DNA of 58,391 nt from a bacterium (GTDB taxonomy: Bacteria; UBP14; UBA6098; JAFGQG01), in NCBI GenBank assembly GCA_016930435.1, contig JAFGGQ010000093.1:1-58391 (forward strand). Reading direction: 5' to 3'. The translations under genes were made by a program, and so were the position numbers. This document shows, piece after piece, positions 25,453 through 34,967 of the stretch (the first letter of the stretch is position 1; each line of letters begins with the position of its first letter). The notes beneath the pieces are model-generated. The model did no database searches and was not told the origin of the DNA. It was given only the letters and a program-made list of their open reading frames with translations.

Positions 25453-28400
25453 CTATTTTCTGCCATTCTGTACTCTTCCAGTAGATAAATCTGTAGGAAC
25501 AACATAAGGGCGGTCCTTGTAGCCAACTCGTGTTGCTTTAATATTATATGCTACTTTCAACAGTTCAGGACCATCAAAACTGTAGATTTTAACCATGCCA
25601 TCTTCGGTAACCTCGGCTGAGATTCTGCCCGGGTCTGCGCTTCCCATCGGGGTGCATAATACGCGATAGGTCCCGGGTTCGGACATCAACTTGAATTCGT
25701 ACGGGAGCTCACCCTCGCCGTAACCGCTTTCGAGTTTGAGAATTCCGCAATATTCTACCATTACTTCGGGGGATTCAGTACATGCGAAGCGGATGTCCAT
25801 ATCTTCCATTTCTGGATGCGGGACTCTGAAATCCTTAACCCCCATTACTTCTAAATCACCCTGTATTTCTGCATCGCCTTCCACAATGATATCCATGAAA
25901 CCAGTCCATGGGCAGCTGAAATATGATCCATCGATAGCAAGGTTTATTGTAGCCATGGTCTCTGTCGGATCCCAAATTTCTATTGAACCCTTGCTTAGGT
26001 TTCCACCCACTTTTAACTCGCAAGCGTAAGGGTAAGTAGCATGATTAGTTATGGTTAATCCGTCATTACCATATGAATTAACTACTTTAACGGCACCGGG
26101 AGTACTGTCGCTGCCAACCTTCAATGTAGAATCACATTTACATCCGTCGCCACCACCACATGGTTCAGTACAGCAGTCCGGGCAGCCGATTGTAACACCG
26201 TGCGCGCCGGTGGTAATAGTAATTGGGGCATCCCCAAGAATCTCGAAATTATTTTCAGGGATAGTGGGAGTAGCTACCAAATTCACTTTTTGAATAGGAA
26301 CTCTTTGTGCTGGTCCACCGAATGCAGTTATAAGGCTGCCATTTTGGTACATATTAATTTGGCCAATACTGGTAAGTACATTGAAAAGTCGACGGATAGT
26401 ATCCCCTGTGTCCTCGAATATTCTAAGGTCACCAATGCCGATCAGCGCGGCACTCTTGCTAGTACTATCCGAAAATCCGATTACTCCAGCAGCAAGTGTA
26501 TCCTGGGAGTCGGTCTTTCCCCTGACTCCATATACTTTACCAGAGGTTACGGCTGCTTCACCGAAGACTCCAGATGCATCTTTTCCGTTTGAAATAGTTA
26601 GACCATGTACCCCATACACCATCCCGCTCGAAACGAAAGCCTGTCCATATACTCCGGCTGAATTATCTCCGGTAGAACTTATATTACCGGAAACACCATA
26701 GACTGTAGCAGTATATGATAGCGCTTTTCCGTGAACTCCCGCTGAGAATTCACCCGCTGCTTCAGTAACGCCTTGAACTCCATATCCAACGTCGGAACCT
26801 CCGGTAGGGGAAGCTTTTCCAAAAATACCTGAGGAATTATTTGCTTTTGTAAAACCGAATATACCATCACCAATATGAGTGGTTGAATTCCAGTAACCTT
26901 TGAAAACTGCCCTTGTACCTCCGTCATCGTAGGGGGTGCCTTCGTAAGTTTCCAATCGCCCCACGGAGAGCAGATCAGCTGTTACTGGAATGGATGATTT
27001 TATCTTGGGACCGGTAGCAGATGCAGCGGACAAAGAAACTGCCACTTCGCCGCTTGCGGTTTTGACATTAATCTTACCATCATGGGAGGCTGAACCAACA
27101 GTAAGAGTACTATCACAGGTACAGGAACCTCCGCTGCCACAGGTAGGGCAGCCTATAGTAACTCCATGCGCACCATTCGTAACCGTGATTGGTGATTCTC
27201 CGGCAATAGTAAAATTATTATCAGGAATGGTAGGTGTAGCAACGCTGTTCACTTTTTGAATAGGTACTCTTTGAGCAGCCCCGCCGAATGCAGTTATGAG
27301 TTCACCGTTTTGATATATATTGATCACGCCGGTAGAGGTCACAGCTTTAAGAAGCGGCCTGATGCTAAAGGGCTCACCCGGGTTTTCATATATTCCGAAG
27401 TCACCGATACCCATAAGCGCAGCACTTCCATTCGAACCGGTACCCAAAACCCCTGCGGAGAGGGTATCGCTGGAACCCGCTGAGCCGGAAACACCATATA
27501 TCTGACCGGTAGTACTCACTGCTGATCCATGAACACCAACCCCTTCGTTGGAGTGTGAATAACCAGCAACACCATATATTTGACCATTTGAGGCAGTAGC
27601 ATCACCCCGTACACCAGAAGAAAAAGCACCTTCTGACCGGGTTAGTCCTCTAACTCCAAAAGAGGTCCCATACGTATCAATAGGTATAGCTTTTCCATAA
27701 ACACCCGATTGACCATTGGAACTGCTAAAACCCAAGATCCCATCACCGGGATAGGTTTGGGAATCCCAGTAACCCTTTAATGCTGCTTTACTTCCACCGT
27801 CATCGTAGGGAGTACCCTCATAAGCCTCCAATCTTGCCACAGAAAGAAGTTCAGAACTTGCAGAGATAGTTGATTTTAGTTTAGGCCCGGTAGTATTTGC
27901 GGCAGTTATGGCAGCTGCTATTTCACCGGCAGGGGTTTTAACCAAAATCTCTCCAGCATGCTCAGCTGAACCTACGATAAGAGTACTATCACATTTGCAG
28001 GGAGTCCCGCAAGTAGGGCAACCTATGTTGACACCGTGTGCGCCGGTCGTAACGGTTATGGGATTAAGTCCGGTGATATTAAAATTATTCTCGCCACCGG
28101 AGGTCGGAGTTGCTGTTGTATTTACTTTCTGAATAGCCCGTAAATTTTGAGTGCCGCCAAAGGTAATGATGTCTTCAGTATCATTTGCAATCCGAACAGC
28201 ATTATCAAGGATGTTTACCTCAAAAGGGGTATATGATTCATCTAAGCTTGAAACGGATAAGTTGCCAAAGCATCTTAAGCCGTAATCGCCATCGTCATAG
28301 GCTTGGGCAAGTACTCCAACACCGGTGTGATTATTTGAGTAACCCCTTACTCCAGCTCCGTCAGCGCTGGAGGTAATACCGGTAACTCCGTAGAGTTTTC

Positions 28401-29463
28401 CTGAAGTGGCTTCAATCACCTCTCCGAATACACCGGATGAGTAATCTGCGCCGGAATGAATTTTTCCATGTACTCCATAAACAATATTGCTGCTGGGGAA
28501 ATCAGTAGTATTTGTTCCGTAAACACCCGCAGAGCTGTTTCCTGATGAGTGGTTTATTTTACCCAGAACTCCATAGTTCATCCCGGATCCAACGGAGAAA
28601 CCCATAACTCCAGAGACATCATTGGTATTAGAATGAGCAATACCGACAACTCCGTGAGCAACGCCAATGGTATTTGTATTAATGGATTTTATCCCTGAAG
28701 CGTTTTCAGCAGAATTGATTATCCTGATCCCCTGGTTAGAGTCCGCATTTGCAGTCATTTTAATGATCTCTGTTCCCAAAACATCCCTGAGTACTATCTC
28801 TCCATTTTCAGCAGTAGGGAGCATCATGCGTTCAGCTTCGATGAAACCACCCTCTGAAATGTCCATTGCTCTCAGCATTCTCATGGAGCCATCACCACCA
28901 AGAAGGAGAGGATTGGGAACGATGCCTTCCGATGATATCCTTATCTTGTTGCTATCAGCGACATTGGTTATAACGATATTATCACCCTCCTCCAGCATTA
29001 AGTTGCTGCTCCCATCAGGACCAACGCTATTTATGGTGCTGATTATGGCCTCGGAAGCAACACTTTCAGCAACGGATGCAACGATGGCGTAAGGTGTAGC
29101 TGTAATCATTACCCTTGGGAGAAGTGTATCTCCGTCCACTTCTATTTCAAGCCAGTATTGACCATCGAAGGCGAGGTCGATCGGGGTTATCCAGCCCAGG
29201 ACTACTGAGAATAACCCATGTTCAACAAACACTTCATTTACGCCGTCATGGGTTTCGGTCCAGAGAGCGTCACCTTCTGTTTCAAGGTTGAACAGTTTGA
29301 ATGTCATTGGGACTATGCCGTTGATTCCAACTCCATCAATATCCGTTAATCTACCCTGATAGTTCATAGTACGAGGAATCTGGGCAATTAGCAGTGGACA
29401 ATGAGTAATCAACAATGCAACAATGAGAAAAGAATAAAAAAACAGTTTAGTTTTGGGGTTCAT
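25453..29463 (-). CDS. Large repetitive surface/fibre-like protein with C-terminal chaperone-like domain
   Basis: 1336 residues. Signal peptide about 1-28. N-terminal domain (about 29-140) of the IPRTMNYQGRL type with GLFSVVLGW and ATPYAIVA, common in FCB-group surface proteins. The body has dozens of GVYG/YGVxG-type short repeats inside a longer module of about 290-320 residues that occurs twice in full and once in part. Each copy begins FGGxxQ...IQKVN, then HGVxIGCPxC...CxCDSTL and, in the two full copies, YEGTPYDDGG. The C-terminal about 130 residues (VKDFRVPHPEMEDMD, CTESPEVMVEYCG) resemble the domain at the end of phage and bacterial fibre proteins that carry an intramolecular chaperone. 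The start ATG at 29461-29463 follows GGAGG by 7 bases. The function is probably structural or adhesive. Confidence 0.8.
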   Translation of the reverse strand: MNPKTKLFFYSFLIVALLITHCPLLIAQIPRTMNYQGRLTDIDGVGINGIVPMTFKLFNLETEGDALWTETHDGVNEVFVEHGLFSVVLGWITPIDLAFDGQYWLEIEVDGDTLLPRVMITATPYAIVASVAESVASEAIISTINSVGPDGSSNLMLEEGDNIVITNVADSNKIRISSEGIVPNPLLLGGDGSMRMLRAMDISEGGFIEAERMMLPTAENGEIVLRDVLGTEIIKMTANADSNQGIRIINSAENASGIKSINTNTIGVAHGVVGIAHSNTNDVSGVMGFSVGSGMNYGVLGKINHSSGNSSAGVYGTNTTDFPSSNIVYGVHGKIHSGADYSSGVFGEVIEATSGKLYGVTGITSSADGAGVRGYSNNHTGVGVLAQAYDDGDYGLRCFGNLSVSSLDESYTPFEVNILDNAVRIANDTEDIITFGGTQNLRAIQKVNTTATPTSGGENNFNITGLNPITVTTGAHGVNIGCPTCGTPCKCDSTLIVGSAEHAGEILVKTPAGEIAAAITAANTTGPKLKSTISASSELLSVARLEAYEGTPYDDGGSKAALKGYWDSQTYPGDGILGFSSSNGQSGVYGKAIPIDTYGTSFGVRGLTRSEGAFSSGVRGDATASNGQIYGVAGYSHSNEGVGVHGSAVSTTGQIYGVSGSAGSSDTLSAGVLGTGSNGSAALMGIGDFGIYENPGEPFSIRPLLKAVTSTGVINIYQNGELITAFGGAAQRVPIQKVNSVATPTIPDNNFTIAGESPITVTNGAHGVTIGCPTCGSGGSCTCDSTLTVGSASHDGKINVKTASGEVAVSLSAASATGPKIKSSIPVTADLLSVGRLETYEGTPYDDGGTRAVFKGYWNSTTHIGDGIFGFTKANNSSGIFGKASPTGGSDVGYGVQGVTEAAGEFSAGVHGKALSYTATVYGVSGNISSTGDNSAGVYGQAFVSSGMVYGVHGLTISNGKDASGVFGEAAVTSGKVYGVRGKTDSQDTLAAGVIGFSDSTSKSAALIGIGDLRIFEDTGDTIRRLFNVLTSIGQINMYQNGSLITAFGGPAQRVPIQKVNLVATPTIPENNFEILGDAPITITTGAHGVTIGCPDCCTEPCGGGDGCKCDSTLKVGSDSTPGAVKVVNSYGNDGLTITNHATYPYACELKVGGNLSKGSIEIWDPTETMATINLAIDGSYFSCPWTGFMDIIVEGDAEIQGDLEVMGVKDFRVPHPEMEDMDIRFACTESPEVMVEYCGILKLESGYGEGELPYEFKLMSEPGTYRVLCTPMGSADPGRISAEVTEDGMVKIYSFDGPELLKVAYNIKATRVGYKDRPYVVPTDLSTGRVQNGRK
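26045..28168 (-). repeat. Three-copy long repeat inside the fibre-like protein
   Basis: Module starts (FGGxxQ) lie near 28168, 27292 and 26325; the third copy is truncated at about 26045. Each begins with the IQKVN segment, then a Cys cluster (CPTC..CKC, CPTC..CTC, CPDCC..CKC), then CDSTL and a stretch of VGS. Only the first two continue through the YEGTPYDDGG segment and the YGV-rich part. DNA identity between copies is visible by eye (for example the segment coding for YEGTPYDDGG at about 27800 and 26930), pointing to duplication within the gene. Confidence 0.75.
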
Positions 29464-29590
29464 CAAAAAACCTCCTCGTTTAGTAAAAAATAATAATCAT
29501 ATTTGATGAATGTAGGTAAATAGTAATTTTAGGGAAAATAGTCAGCATTGGAAACTTTATTGTTTTTGATAAAAAAAATCGTTATTTGGA

Positions 29591-29618
29591 ATTAAATCAT
29601 GGATTATAAAATTGTCAA
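29591..29618 (-). promoter_or_regulatory. Probable promoter of the fibre-like protein gene
   Basis: On the minus strand: TTGACA (29618-29613), 16-bp spacer, TTTAAT (29596-29591). It is about 128 bp upstream of the ATG at 29463. Good -35, moderate -10. Confidence 0.45.
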
Positions 29619-29735
29619 GAACATTTAAGAGAAAACGCTAAATGTAATTAATGAAAATTAAAGATAATTTATGTTAAAAAGCAGAAATAAAAACGACTTA
29701 TACCATGCTAAATCTTTTTATACAGAAAATTGTAC

Positions 29736-29764
29736 TTGACTTGGTTTAAATTTATTGTTATAAT
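29736..29764 (+). promoter_or_regulatory. Promoter of the TonB-dependent receptor gene
   Basis: TTGACT (29736-29741), 17-bp spacer, perfect TATAAT (29759-29764). Transcription from here gives a leader of about 130 bases before the ATG at 29900. It is one of the best sigma-70-type matches in the window. Confidence 0.6.
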
Positions 29765-29899
29765 AATATAAATTTTAACAAACTGGAGGGTTTCGCCGTT
29801 GGTTTTTTTTCATTTAAAAATGAATGCAGATATAAAAGCATTATTTTAATTTTTTCTTTTTTCCAAATGTATATAACAATAGCAAGAAAAGGACGTATT

Positions 29900-32089
29900 A
29901 TGTCGGTCCATTCAATGATAAAGCGGCCTTGTTTTTATTCAGTTATGTTTCTTTTAGGAGCAGTGGCAGCAACCTTTGCCCAGGATTCCGGTGTTATAAA
30001 AGGACAGATCATCGACCGTGCTACCGAGAAGCCTTTGAGCAATGTAAATATAACCATTTCCGGGACGGGGGCCGGTGCCGCAACCGACATAGAAGGCCGG
30101 TTTAAAATAGAGAATCTGGAGCCCGGAAAATATGATCTGGTGATCTCATACATCGGCTATCAGTCCAAGACCATCAGAAATGTAATTCTAAAGAGGGAAG
30201 GGGATACGCCTCTACTGGTGATGTTGGAGCCATCTTCACTTAAAGGCAGTACGGTAGTAGTCACGGCGACCAGGCGGCCTACTCTTCTGGAAAATTCACC
30301 AGAGCTTACAATGGTAATACCCCAAACCGAGTTGACTATTACCGCTCCTCAGATGATCAGCGAAGCCCTCGATTACCTTCCCGGAGTGAATACCGAGGGG
30401 GGTACCGGGTCAGGCCAGCCCTTCAAGCGCAATATTTCCATTGACGGATTGCCTTCACAATACTGCATGGTACTGATGAACGGCGCTCGGGTTGTAAGCT
30501 CTCATTACCATACCGGCTCCAATGTAAATGTTGTTCCTCCAGAGATCATTGACCGAATTGAACTGGTCAAGGGCGCTGCCTCCGCGCAGTACGGCAGTGA
30601 CGGTATGGGTGGGGTTATCAATATCATAACCAAAAGGGGAAGCACTTCGCCAAAGATGCTCTTTACCTCATACGGAGGTAGTCAGAACTCATTCCATACA
30701 TCGCTTTCCGTAAGTGGACCGGTCGGTGATCGAATCAGGCACAGTATTTTCTCCAGTTGGGAGCAGTCAGATGGTACGCCCATAATTGAACCGGTATTCA
30801 GGGAAGGCCAATTGGATTACTCACTCTTTCATCTTTTAGACCGTGTGGATGCAGAGCTTGGCACGAAGCTCTCCCTGGGCGCTCAGATGTTCTACCTCTC
30901 CTCCAGCTATCCCTATAAGGGCGATGATCCTTATCATTCCTGGCTTATTACACCGCTGCTTGATTTGGGGTACCGGATCAATACCAACTTTACCCTTAAT
31001 GCTTCGGGTTACTATGCCGGATGGCAGAGCGAACGAAATGCCGAGATCAATGAAATTGCCGAGCCGGAGATCAGCCTTGGTTTCAATGGGCTTAAGAACA
31101 ATTACCTGCTGGTCGGCGGGGAGTTTATCTATAACAATTTTCGGAGGCTTGCAGTAATGGAAAACGACCGACGGGCATTCGGGGTGTTCTTTCAGGATGA
31201 ATGGCAGCCCATCAGCAAGCTTTCCCTATTAGCGGCGGTTCGGATGGATAAGGTTGCAGATATCGAGGCGGTATTTACTCCCAAACTTACCATGATGTTT
31301 GAACCTGCCTATTCTGTAAAACTACGGGTCTCACTGGGCCGTGGTTTTCGGGCACCATCCCTGCAGGATCTGAACGAGACGCTTTACGGGCATGGCACCC
31401 ATGTTCGAGCCGGTAATCCCGACCTGAAACCGGAATATTCTACCGGCTTAACCGGCGGGATCGAACTCAATCCCTCCGCCAATTTATCCCTGATGGCCAA
31501 TGGCTATTATACTGCCCTGACCGATATGATAACCCCCATCGACCACGGACTGGAGAATCCTTACGATTATTTTTCCCCGGAGGAAATGCCCCACTGGGAT
31601 ACTGAAGACTCTCTCGTCTATATTTACCGCCGTGAAAACGTCCATAAGGCTTCAATTTATGGGGGTGAATTGAAACTGCTCTGGAATTTTTTCAGGAATT
31701 TCTATCTGGAGGGAGCCTTCAACTATACTCATAACAAGAACGAGGACACCGGGGAATCGCTGCCTTATTACCCGGGGATGAGCTTTTCCGGAAAGCTATA
31801 CGGGGATCAATCCATCAACCCGTGGCTTCGTTTGGGAGGCTTCGTGGGGATAAATGCGGTTTCAGGACGAAAAATATGGAAGTTTGTTGAGAATGGCGAA
31901 CAGAAGATTGAACTCGATGATTACCAGAAACTGGAAGCGGGTTTGAACATCACCATTAAAGAACGCTACCAGCTTTTCTGTAACGCCACTAATCTCCTGA
32001 AACAGGAGATTCATTCGTACGAGGATGTCGAGATGGTGCTTGAAGGAATCCCCCAGTTTTACGCCGGTTTAAAGATCAACGTTTTTTAA
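29900..32089 (+). CDS. TonB-dependent outer-membrane receptor
   Basis: 729 residues. Signal peptide about 1-28 (ending AATFAQ). Carboxypeptidase-regulatory-like domain (about 30-120; GVIKGQIIDRATEKPLSNVNITI, GRFKIENLEPGKYDL). Plug domain (about 120-240; VVVTATRRPTLLENSP, ISIDGLPSQYCMVLMNGARV, EIIDRIELVKGAASAQYGSDGMGGVINIIT). Beta-barrel to the C-terminal Phe, with GRGFRAPSLQDLNETLYGHG as the barrel signature. The ATG at 29900 follows AAAGGAC and precedes the signal peptide at the usual distance; an in-frame ATG 33 bases upstream is less likely. The ligand (siderophore, cobalamin or other) cannot be determined; B12-dependent genes lie in the window but not adjacent. Confidence 0.92.
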   Translation: MSVHSMIKRPCFYSVMFLLGAVAATFAQDSGVIKGQIIDRATEKPLSNVNITISGTGAGAATDIEGRFKIENLEPGKYDLVISYIGYQSKTIRNVILKREGDTPLLVMLEPSSLKGSTVVVTATRRPTLLENSPELTMVIPQTELTITAPQMISEALDYLPGVNTEGGTGSGQPFKRNISIDGLPSQYCMVLMNGARVVSSHYHTGSNVNVVPPEIIDRIELVKGAASAQYGSDGMGGVINIITKRGSTSPKMLFTSYGGSQNSFHTSLSVSGPVGDRIRHSIFSSWEQSDGTPIIEPVFREGQLDYSLFHLLDRVDAELGTKLSLGAQMFYLSSSYPYKGDDPYHSWLITPLLDLGYRINTNFTLNASGYYAGWQSERNAEINEIAEPEISLGFNGLKNNYLLVGGEFIYNNFRRLAVMENDRRAFGVFFQDEWQPISKLSLLAAVRMDKVADIEAVFTPKLTMMFEPAYSVKLRVSLGRGFRAPSLQDLNETLYGHGTHVRAGNPDLKPEYSTGLTGGIELNPSANLSLMANGYYTALTDMITPIDHGLENPYDYFSPEEMPHWDTEDSLVYIYRRENVHKASIYGGELKLLWNFFRNFYLEGAFNYTHNKNEDTGESLPYYPGMSFSGKLYGDQSINPWLRLGGFVGINAVSGRKIWKFVENGEQKIELDDYQKLEAGLNITIKERYQLFCNATNLLKQEIHSYEDVEMVLEGIPQFYAGLKINVF

Positions 32090-32162
32090 TTATTCACTTT
32101 AAGTAAATTAAGATACTGGAATATTACAATCACTTCAATAGTAAAGGCTCTGAGGGAGTACT

Positions 32163-33029
32163 ATGCAAAACAAAGCTATCTTAAAAAGCCTCCCTATGAT
32201 GATCATCGCCTTCCTGGTGGCGGTTGTCCTGGTTCCTGTGGCTTACTTTGTCATGGAAGGTTCCGGGGATTGGACAGGGAGAACGGGGATCAAGATCACC
32301 CCCAATTTGGATGACGGCTTTATTCTCGGCGAGTTCGAGGATCCCGCGGATGACCTGCTTCGTCCCCTCCCGGAAGGTTTAGATTTTAGAGATATTAAAA
32401 AGGCTCTGGACATCCGTAAATTCTCGGTGAAGATGGTGAAGTATCATCCCCTTTCGGGGATCGGTCTCCAACCTCGATTGAACCTGGTCTTCTACTTCGA
32501 GGGGATACTTCCCAATCCCCAGAACTCTTCCCGGGGATTCAGCCTTCCCGTTATGCATGTTTATTTAGATGTTCCGGAATTACAAACCACTGAGTATAGC
32601 TCGGAAAAGGTCGCCCCGGCGCGTTTCAAGGGTCCAGCCTGGGATTACCAGGTCATCCTCGACGGCTTTCATGAACAGGCCCGTATTTTTGATGCCCGGG
32701 GCAATTTGGTGGGCCAGGGACTTGGCGTCTATCTACATTACACTGATAAGAATGATGTTCCGGTCAAGGGGGATACTACCCGGGAAGTCCAAACTACGCG
32801 TATTACTGCCGCTCTGCCCATTAAACTTTTAGGGGATCCGTCCAGGGGGGAATGGTCTTATTATGTTCTACTGGGCCTCGCCGATTCCCGCTACCCATCC
32901 TTTCTGGCACCTGCCTCGAATCCCCAGGAACCCGCCATCTTCGATATCGTGGTTCCCCCGGAAGTGCACTTGCTCAACTACAAATCTTCTCCGATCCCCG
33001 AATTATTCCCACTTACCGTCACTAACTGA
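32163..33029 (+). CDS. Membrane-anchored extracytoplasmic protein, possible glucodextranase C-type beta domain
   Basis: 288 residues. One N-terminal membrane helix (MIIAFLVAVVLVPVAYFVM, about 13-31) acts as anchor or uncleaved signal. The rest (about 70-280) is a beta-rich domain with FSVKMVKYHPLSG, LNLVFYFEG, LPVMHVYLDVPE, ARFKGPAWDYQVILDGF, LPIKLLGDPSRGEWSYYVLLGLADSRYP. This order of segments is reminiscent of the C-terminal binding module of glucodextranase, which can occur alone, but I cannot confirm it. It lies 73 bp after the TonB receptor in the same direction and may be its periplasmic partner. GGGAG precedes the ATG. Confidence 0.6.
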   Translation: MQNKAILKSLPMMIIAFLVAVVLVPVAYFVMEGSGDWTGRTGIKITPNLDDGFILGEFEDPADDLLRPLPEGLDFRDIKKALDIRKFSVKMVKYHPLSGIGLQPRLNLVFYFEGILPNPQNSSRGFSLPVMHVYLDVPELQTTEYSSEKVAPARFKGPAWDYQVILDGFHEQARIFDARGNLVGQGLGVYLHYTDKNDVPVKGDTTREVQTTRITAALPIKLLGDPSRGEWSYYVLLGLADSRYPSFLAPASNPQEPAIFDIVVPPEVHLLNYKSSPIPELFPLTVTN

Positions 33030-33427
33030 TATACATCAATTAACACAAATCCCTAAAGGGGTATATCGGGAGTTAACAAGGGATAAATTCCCTCGCGTTG
33101 ATTCACTAATTATCCCTACTAATTGTCAAATAAATCTATTCATTTTAATAATTAGGAAGATTCTCGGTAGGTTAACAACGGACAACCTATTTGAGATATC
33201 GACTATATTCCCTTTAAATTTCCCTAAAAAAACCTTGACCTTAATCTCATTCGGGTTTAATTTAATCACCTATTATTTTGGAAGTTTTATAATTATGTGT
33301 AATGGGCTAATGTCAGGGATCCGTGTTGCGTGAGGATTAAATTGATTAAAAGACCGTCGTTATAACTTTGTAGGGTTAACTGCAGCAGGATAATTATTAA
33401 AATTATTTCAATAAAATGGAGGTAATT
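33030..33427 (+). other. Intergenic region upstream of the thiolase gene
   Basis: About 400 bp, AT-rich and without a supported gene. An open frame running out of the previous gene's alternative frame has no coding character. A small AGGGA-taaat-TCCCT hairpin lies near 33081-33095. TTGACC (33235-33240) with AATTTAAT-like sequence 15-17 bp downstream is a weak candidate promoter. GGAGGT lies just before the thiolase ATG. Confidence 0.3.
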
Positions 33428-34576
33428 ATGAGAGAGGTTGCCGTGATCGGAGTAGGCAATACTCCATTCGGTGAGTTGTGGGAGAAGTCCATACGGGATC
33501 TCTATGTAGAGGCGGCCCTTAAAGCCCTTGATGATGCCGGTGTGGATCGGGTTGATGCCCTTTACGTAGGGGCTATGTCCTCCGGTATGTTCGTGGACCA
33601 GGAGCACCTGGGTGCATTGATGGCGGATTATATCGGAAACTATCATATTCCAGCGGTAAGGGTCGAATCGGCCTGCGCTTCCGGCGGGTTAGCCTTCCGG
33701 CAGGGATATATGGAAGTAGCTTCGGGGATGAGCGATATTGTCCTTGTAGGTGGTGTTGAAAAGATGACCGATATCGAGGATGCCACCTTTGCCCTGGCGT
33801 CCGCTGCCGACCAGGATAACGAATCATATTTCGGGGCTACCTTCCCCGCACTTTACGCCATGATAGCCCGGGCGCACATGCATAAATATGGAACCACCCG
33901 GGATCAGTTAGCCATGGTATCAGTAAAAAATCACAAGAACGGGGCCCTCAATCCGGATGCGCAATTCCGGCTTCCCATAACCATTGAAACGGTCAAAAAG
34001 TCCATGATAGTGGCGGATCCCCTGAACATCCTGGATTGTTCGCCGGTGACTGATGGTGGCGCCTGCGCCATCCTCTGCCCACTGGATATGGCCTCAAAAT
34101 TCAAGGGCAAACCGGTGAAGATCATCGGGTCCGGAGCGGCAACGGATTCTATCGCACTGCACTCCCGGGAAGACATTACCGCGCTTAAGGCGGTGCGACT
34201 GTCAGCCGAACGGGCTTATCAGATGGCCGGTAAAAAACCATCTGACATCGACGTTGCTGAAGTTCACGATTGCTTCACTATCGCCGAGATCGTGATCACA
34301 GAGGAGCTCGGCTTTGCTGAAAGGGGCAAGGGCGGTCCACTGGTAGAATCCGGAAAGACTGCACTTGATGGCGAGATCCCGGTAAACACCAGCGGCGGAC
34401 TTAAGGCCAAGGGACATCCCGTGGGAGCTACGGGTATTGCCCAGATAGCCGAGATTGTCAGGCAATTAAGGGGTGAAGCCGGAAAAAGACAGGTTAATAA
34501 TCCGAAAGTAGGCCTTGCCCAAAACATGGGCGGGTCCGGTGCGTCATCAATAACCCATATCTTAGAGGTGGTCTAA
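33428..34576 (+). CDS. Thiolase (acetyl-CoA acetyltransferase-like, DUF35-partner type)
   Basis: A 382-residue thiolase. Active-site Cys in [15 protein letters not shown] (about residue 82), the HDCFTIAEI motif near 280, and the C-terminal [17 protein letters not shown] with catalytic His. It belongs to the thiolase branch that operates with a zinc-ribbon/OB-fold DUF35 protein, and the next gene encodes that partner (1-base TAATG overlap). The ATG at 33428 is preferred to one 12 bases upstream because GGAGGT sits between them at the right distance. Probably cleaves acetoacetyl-CoA or 3-ketoacyl-CoA in fatty-acid or leucine degradation, or runs in reverse. Confidence 0.9.
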   Translation: MREVAVIGVGNTPFGELWEKSIRDLYVEAALKALDDAGVDRVDALYVGAMSSGMFVDQEHLGALMADYIGNYHIPAVRVESACASGGLAFRQGYMEVASGMSDIVLVGGVEKMTDIEDATFALASAADQDNESYFGATFPALYAMIARAHMHKYGTTRDQLAMVSVKNHKNGALNPDAQFRLPITIETVKKSMIVADPLNILDCSPVTDGGACAILCPLDMASKFKGKPVKIIGSGAATDSIALHSREDITALKAVRLSAERAYQMAGKKPSDIDVAEVHDCFTIAEIVITEELGFAERGKGGPLVESGKTALDGEIPVNTSGGLKAKGHPVGATGIAQIAEIVRQLRGEAGKRQVNNPKVGLAQNMGGSGASSITHILEVV

Positions 34577-34965
34577 TGAGCGTCCCAAGTACCTGGAGAA
34601 ATAAAAAATATCGATACCGGCTGGAAGCCAGTAAATGCACCAGCTGCGGAAAAGCATTCTTGCCTGCACGAATGGTCTGCCCCGAGTGCGGATCAAAAGA
34701 TTTCGAACCCACTGTTCTGCCCGATAAAGGCAAAATACTGACCTATTCAATAGTGCACGTTGGCACCGAACAAACACAGTTCGATGTACCTTATGTGATC
34801 GCCGTTATCGAATTGGATAACGGAACCCGGTTGACTACACAGGTAGTGGATACCGGAGATAAAGAGGTTAAGATCGGAACCCCCGTGAAGCTGGTTTTCC
34901 GGAAGATCAATATCGATGGAAAAACCGGCGTGCTGGGATACGGATACAAGGCAGTGCTGGAATAA
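34576..34965 (+). CDS. DUF35 zinc-ribbon/OB-fold thiolase partner
   Basis: A 129-residue protein. N-terminal zinc ribbon CTSCGKAFLPARMVCPECGS (about 19-38), then an OB-fold (about 50-129; GKILTYSIVHVG, YVIAVIELDNGTRLTTQVVD, VKLVFRKINIDGKTGVLGYGYK). In archaea, DUF35 proteins bridge thiolase and HMG-CoA synthase and shuttle the acyl intermediate; bacterial homologues accompany SCP2-type thiolases. Start codon overlaps the thiolase stop by one base. It is followed three bases after its stop by the left arm of an inverted-repeat-bounded segment. Confidence 0.9.
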   Translation: MSVPSTWRNKKYRYRLEASKCTSCGKAFLPARMVCPECGSKDFEPTVLPDKGKILTYSIVHVGTEQTQFDVPYVIAVIELDNGTRLTTQVVDTGDKEVKIGTPVKLVFRKINIDGKTGVLGYGYKAVLE

Positions 34966-34967
34966 AT

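Larger units (their letters stand above)
29464..29899. other. AT-rich divergent intergenic region between fibre-like gene and TonB receptor
   Basis: About 430 bp without a gene. It contains one promoter-like pair on each strand (annotated separately), long A/T runs, and a weak AATGC/GCATT hairpin (29823-29842) followed by T-rich DNA in the leader of the TonB receptor. No cobalamin, TPP or FMN riboswitch consensus is visible in the roughly 130-base leader. Confidence 0.4.

Noticed and set aside
29765-29899. Cobalamin or other riboswitch in the TonB receptor leader
   Set aside because: The leader is AT-rich and lacks a recognisable B12 box or other riboswitch core; only one weak 5-bp hairpin is present.
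32863-33333. Open frame running from inside the 32163 gene into the intergenic region
   Set aside because: It overlaps a better gene in another frame; its tail in AT-rich DNA gives an Ile/Asn/Leu-rich, domain-less translation.
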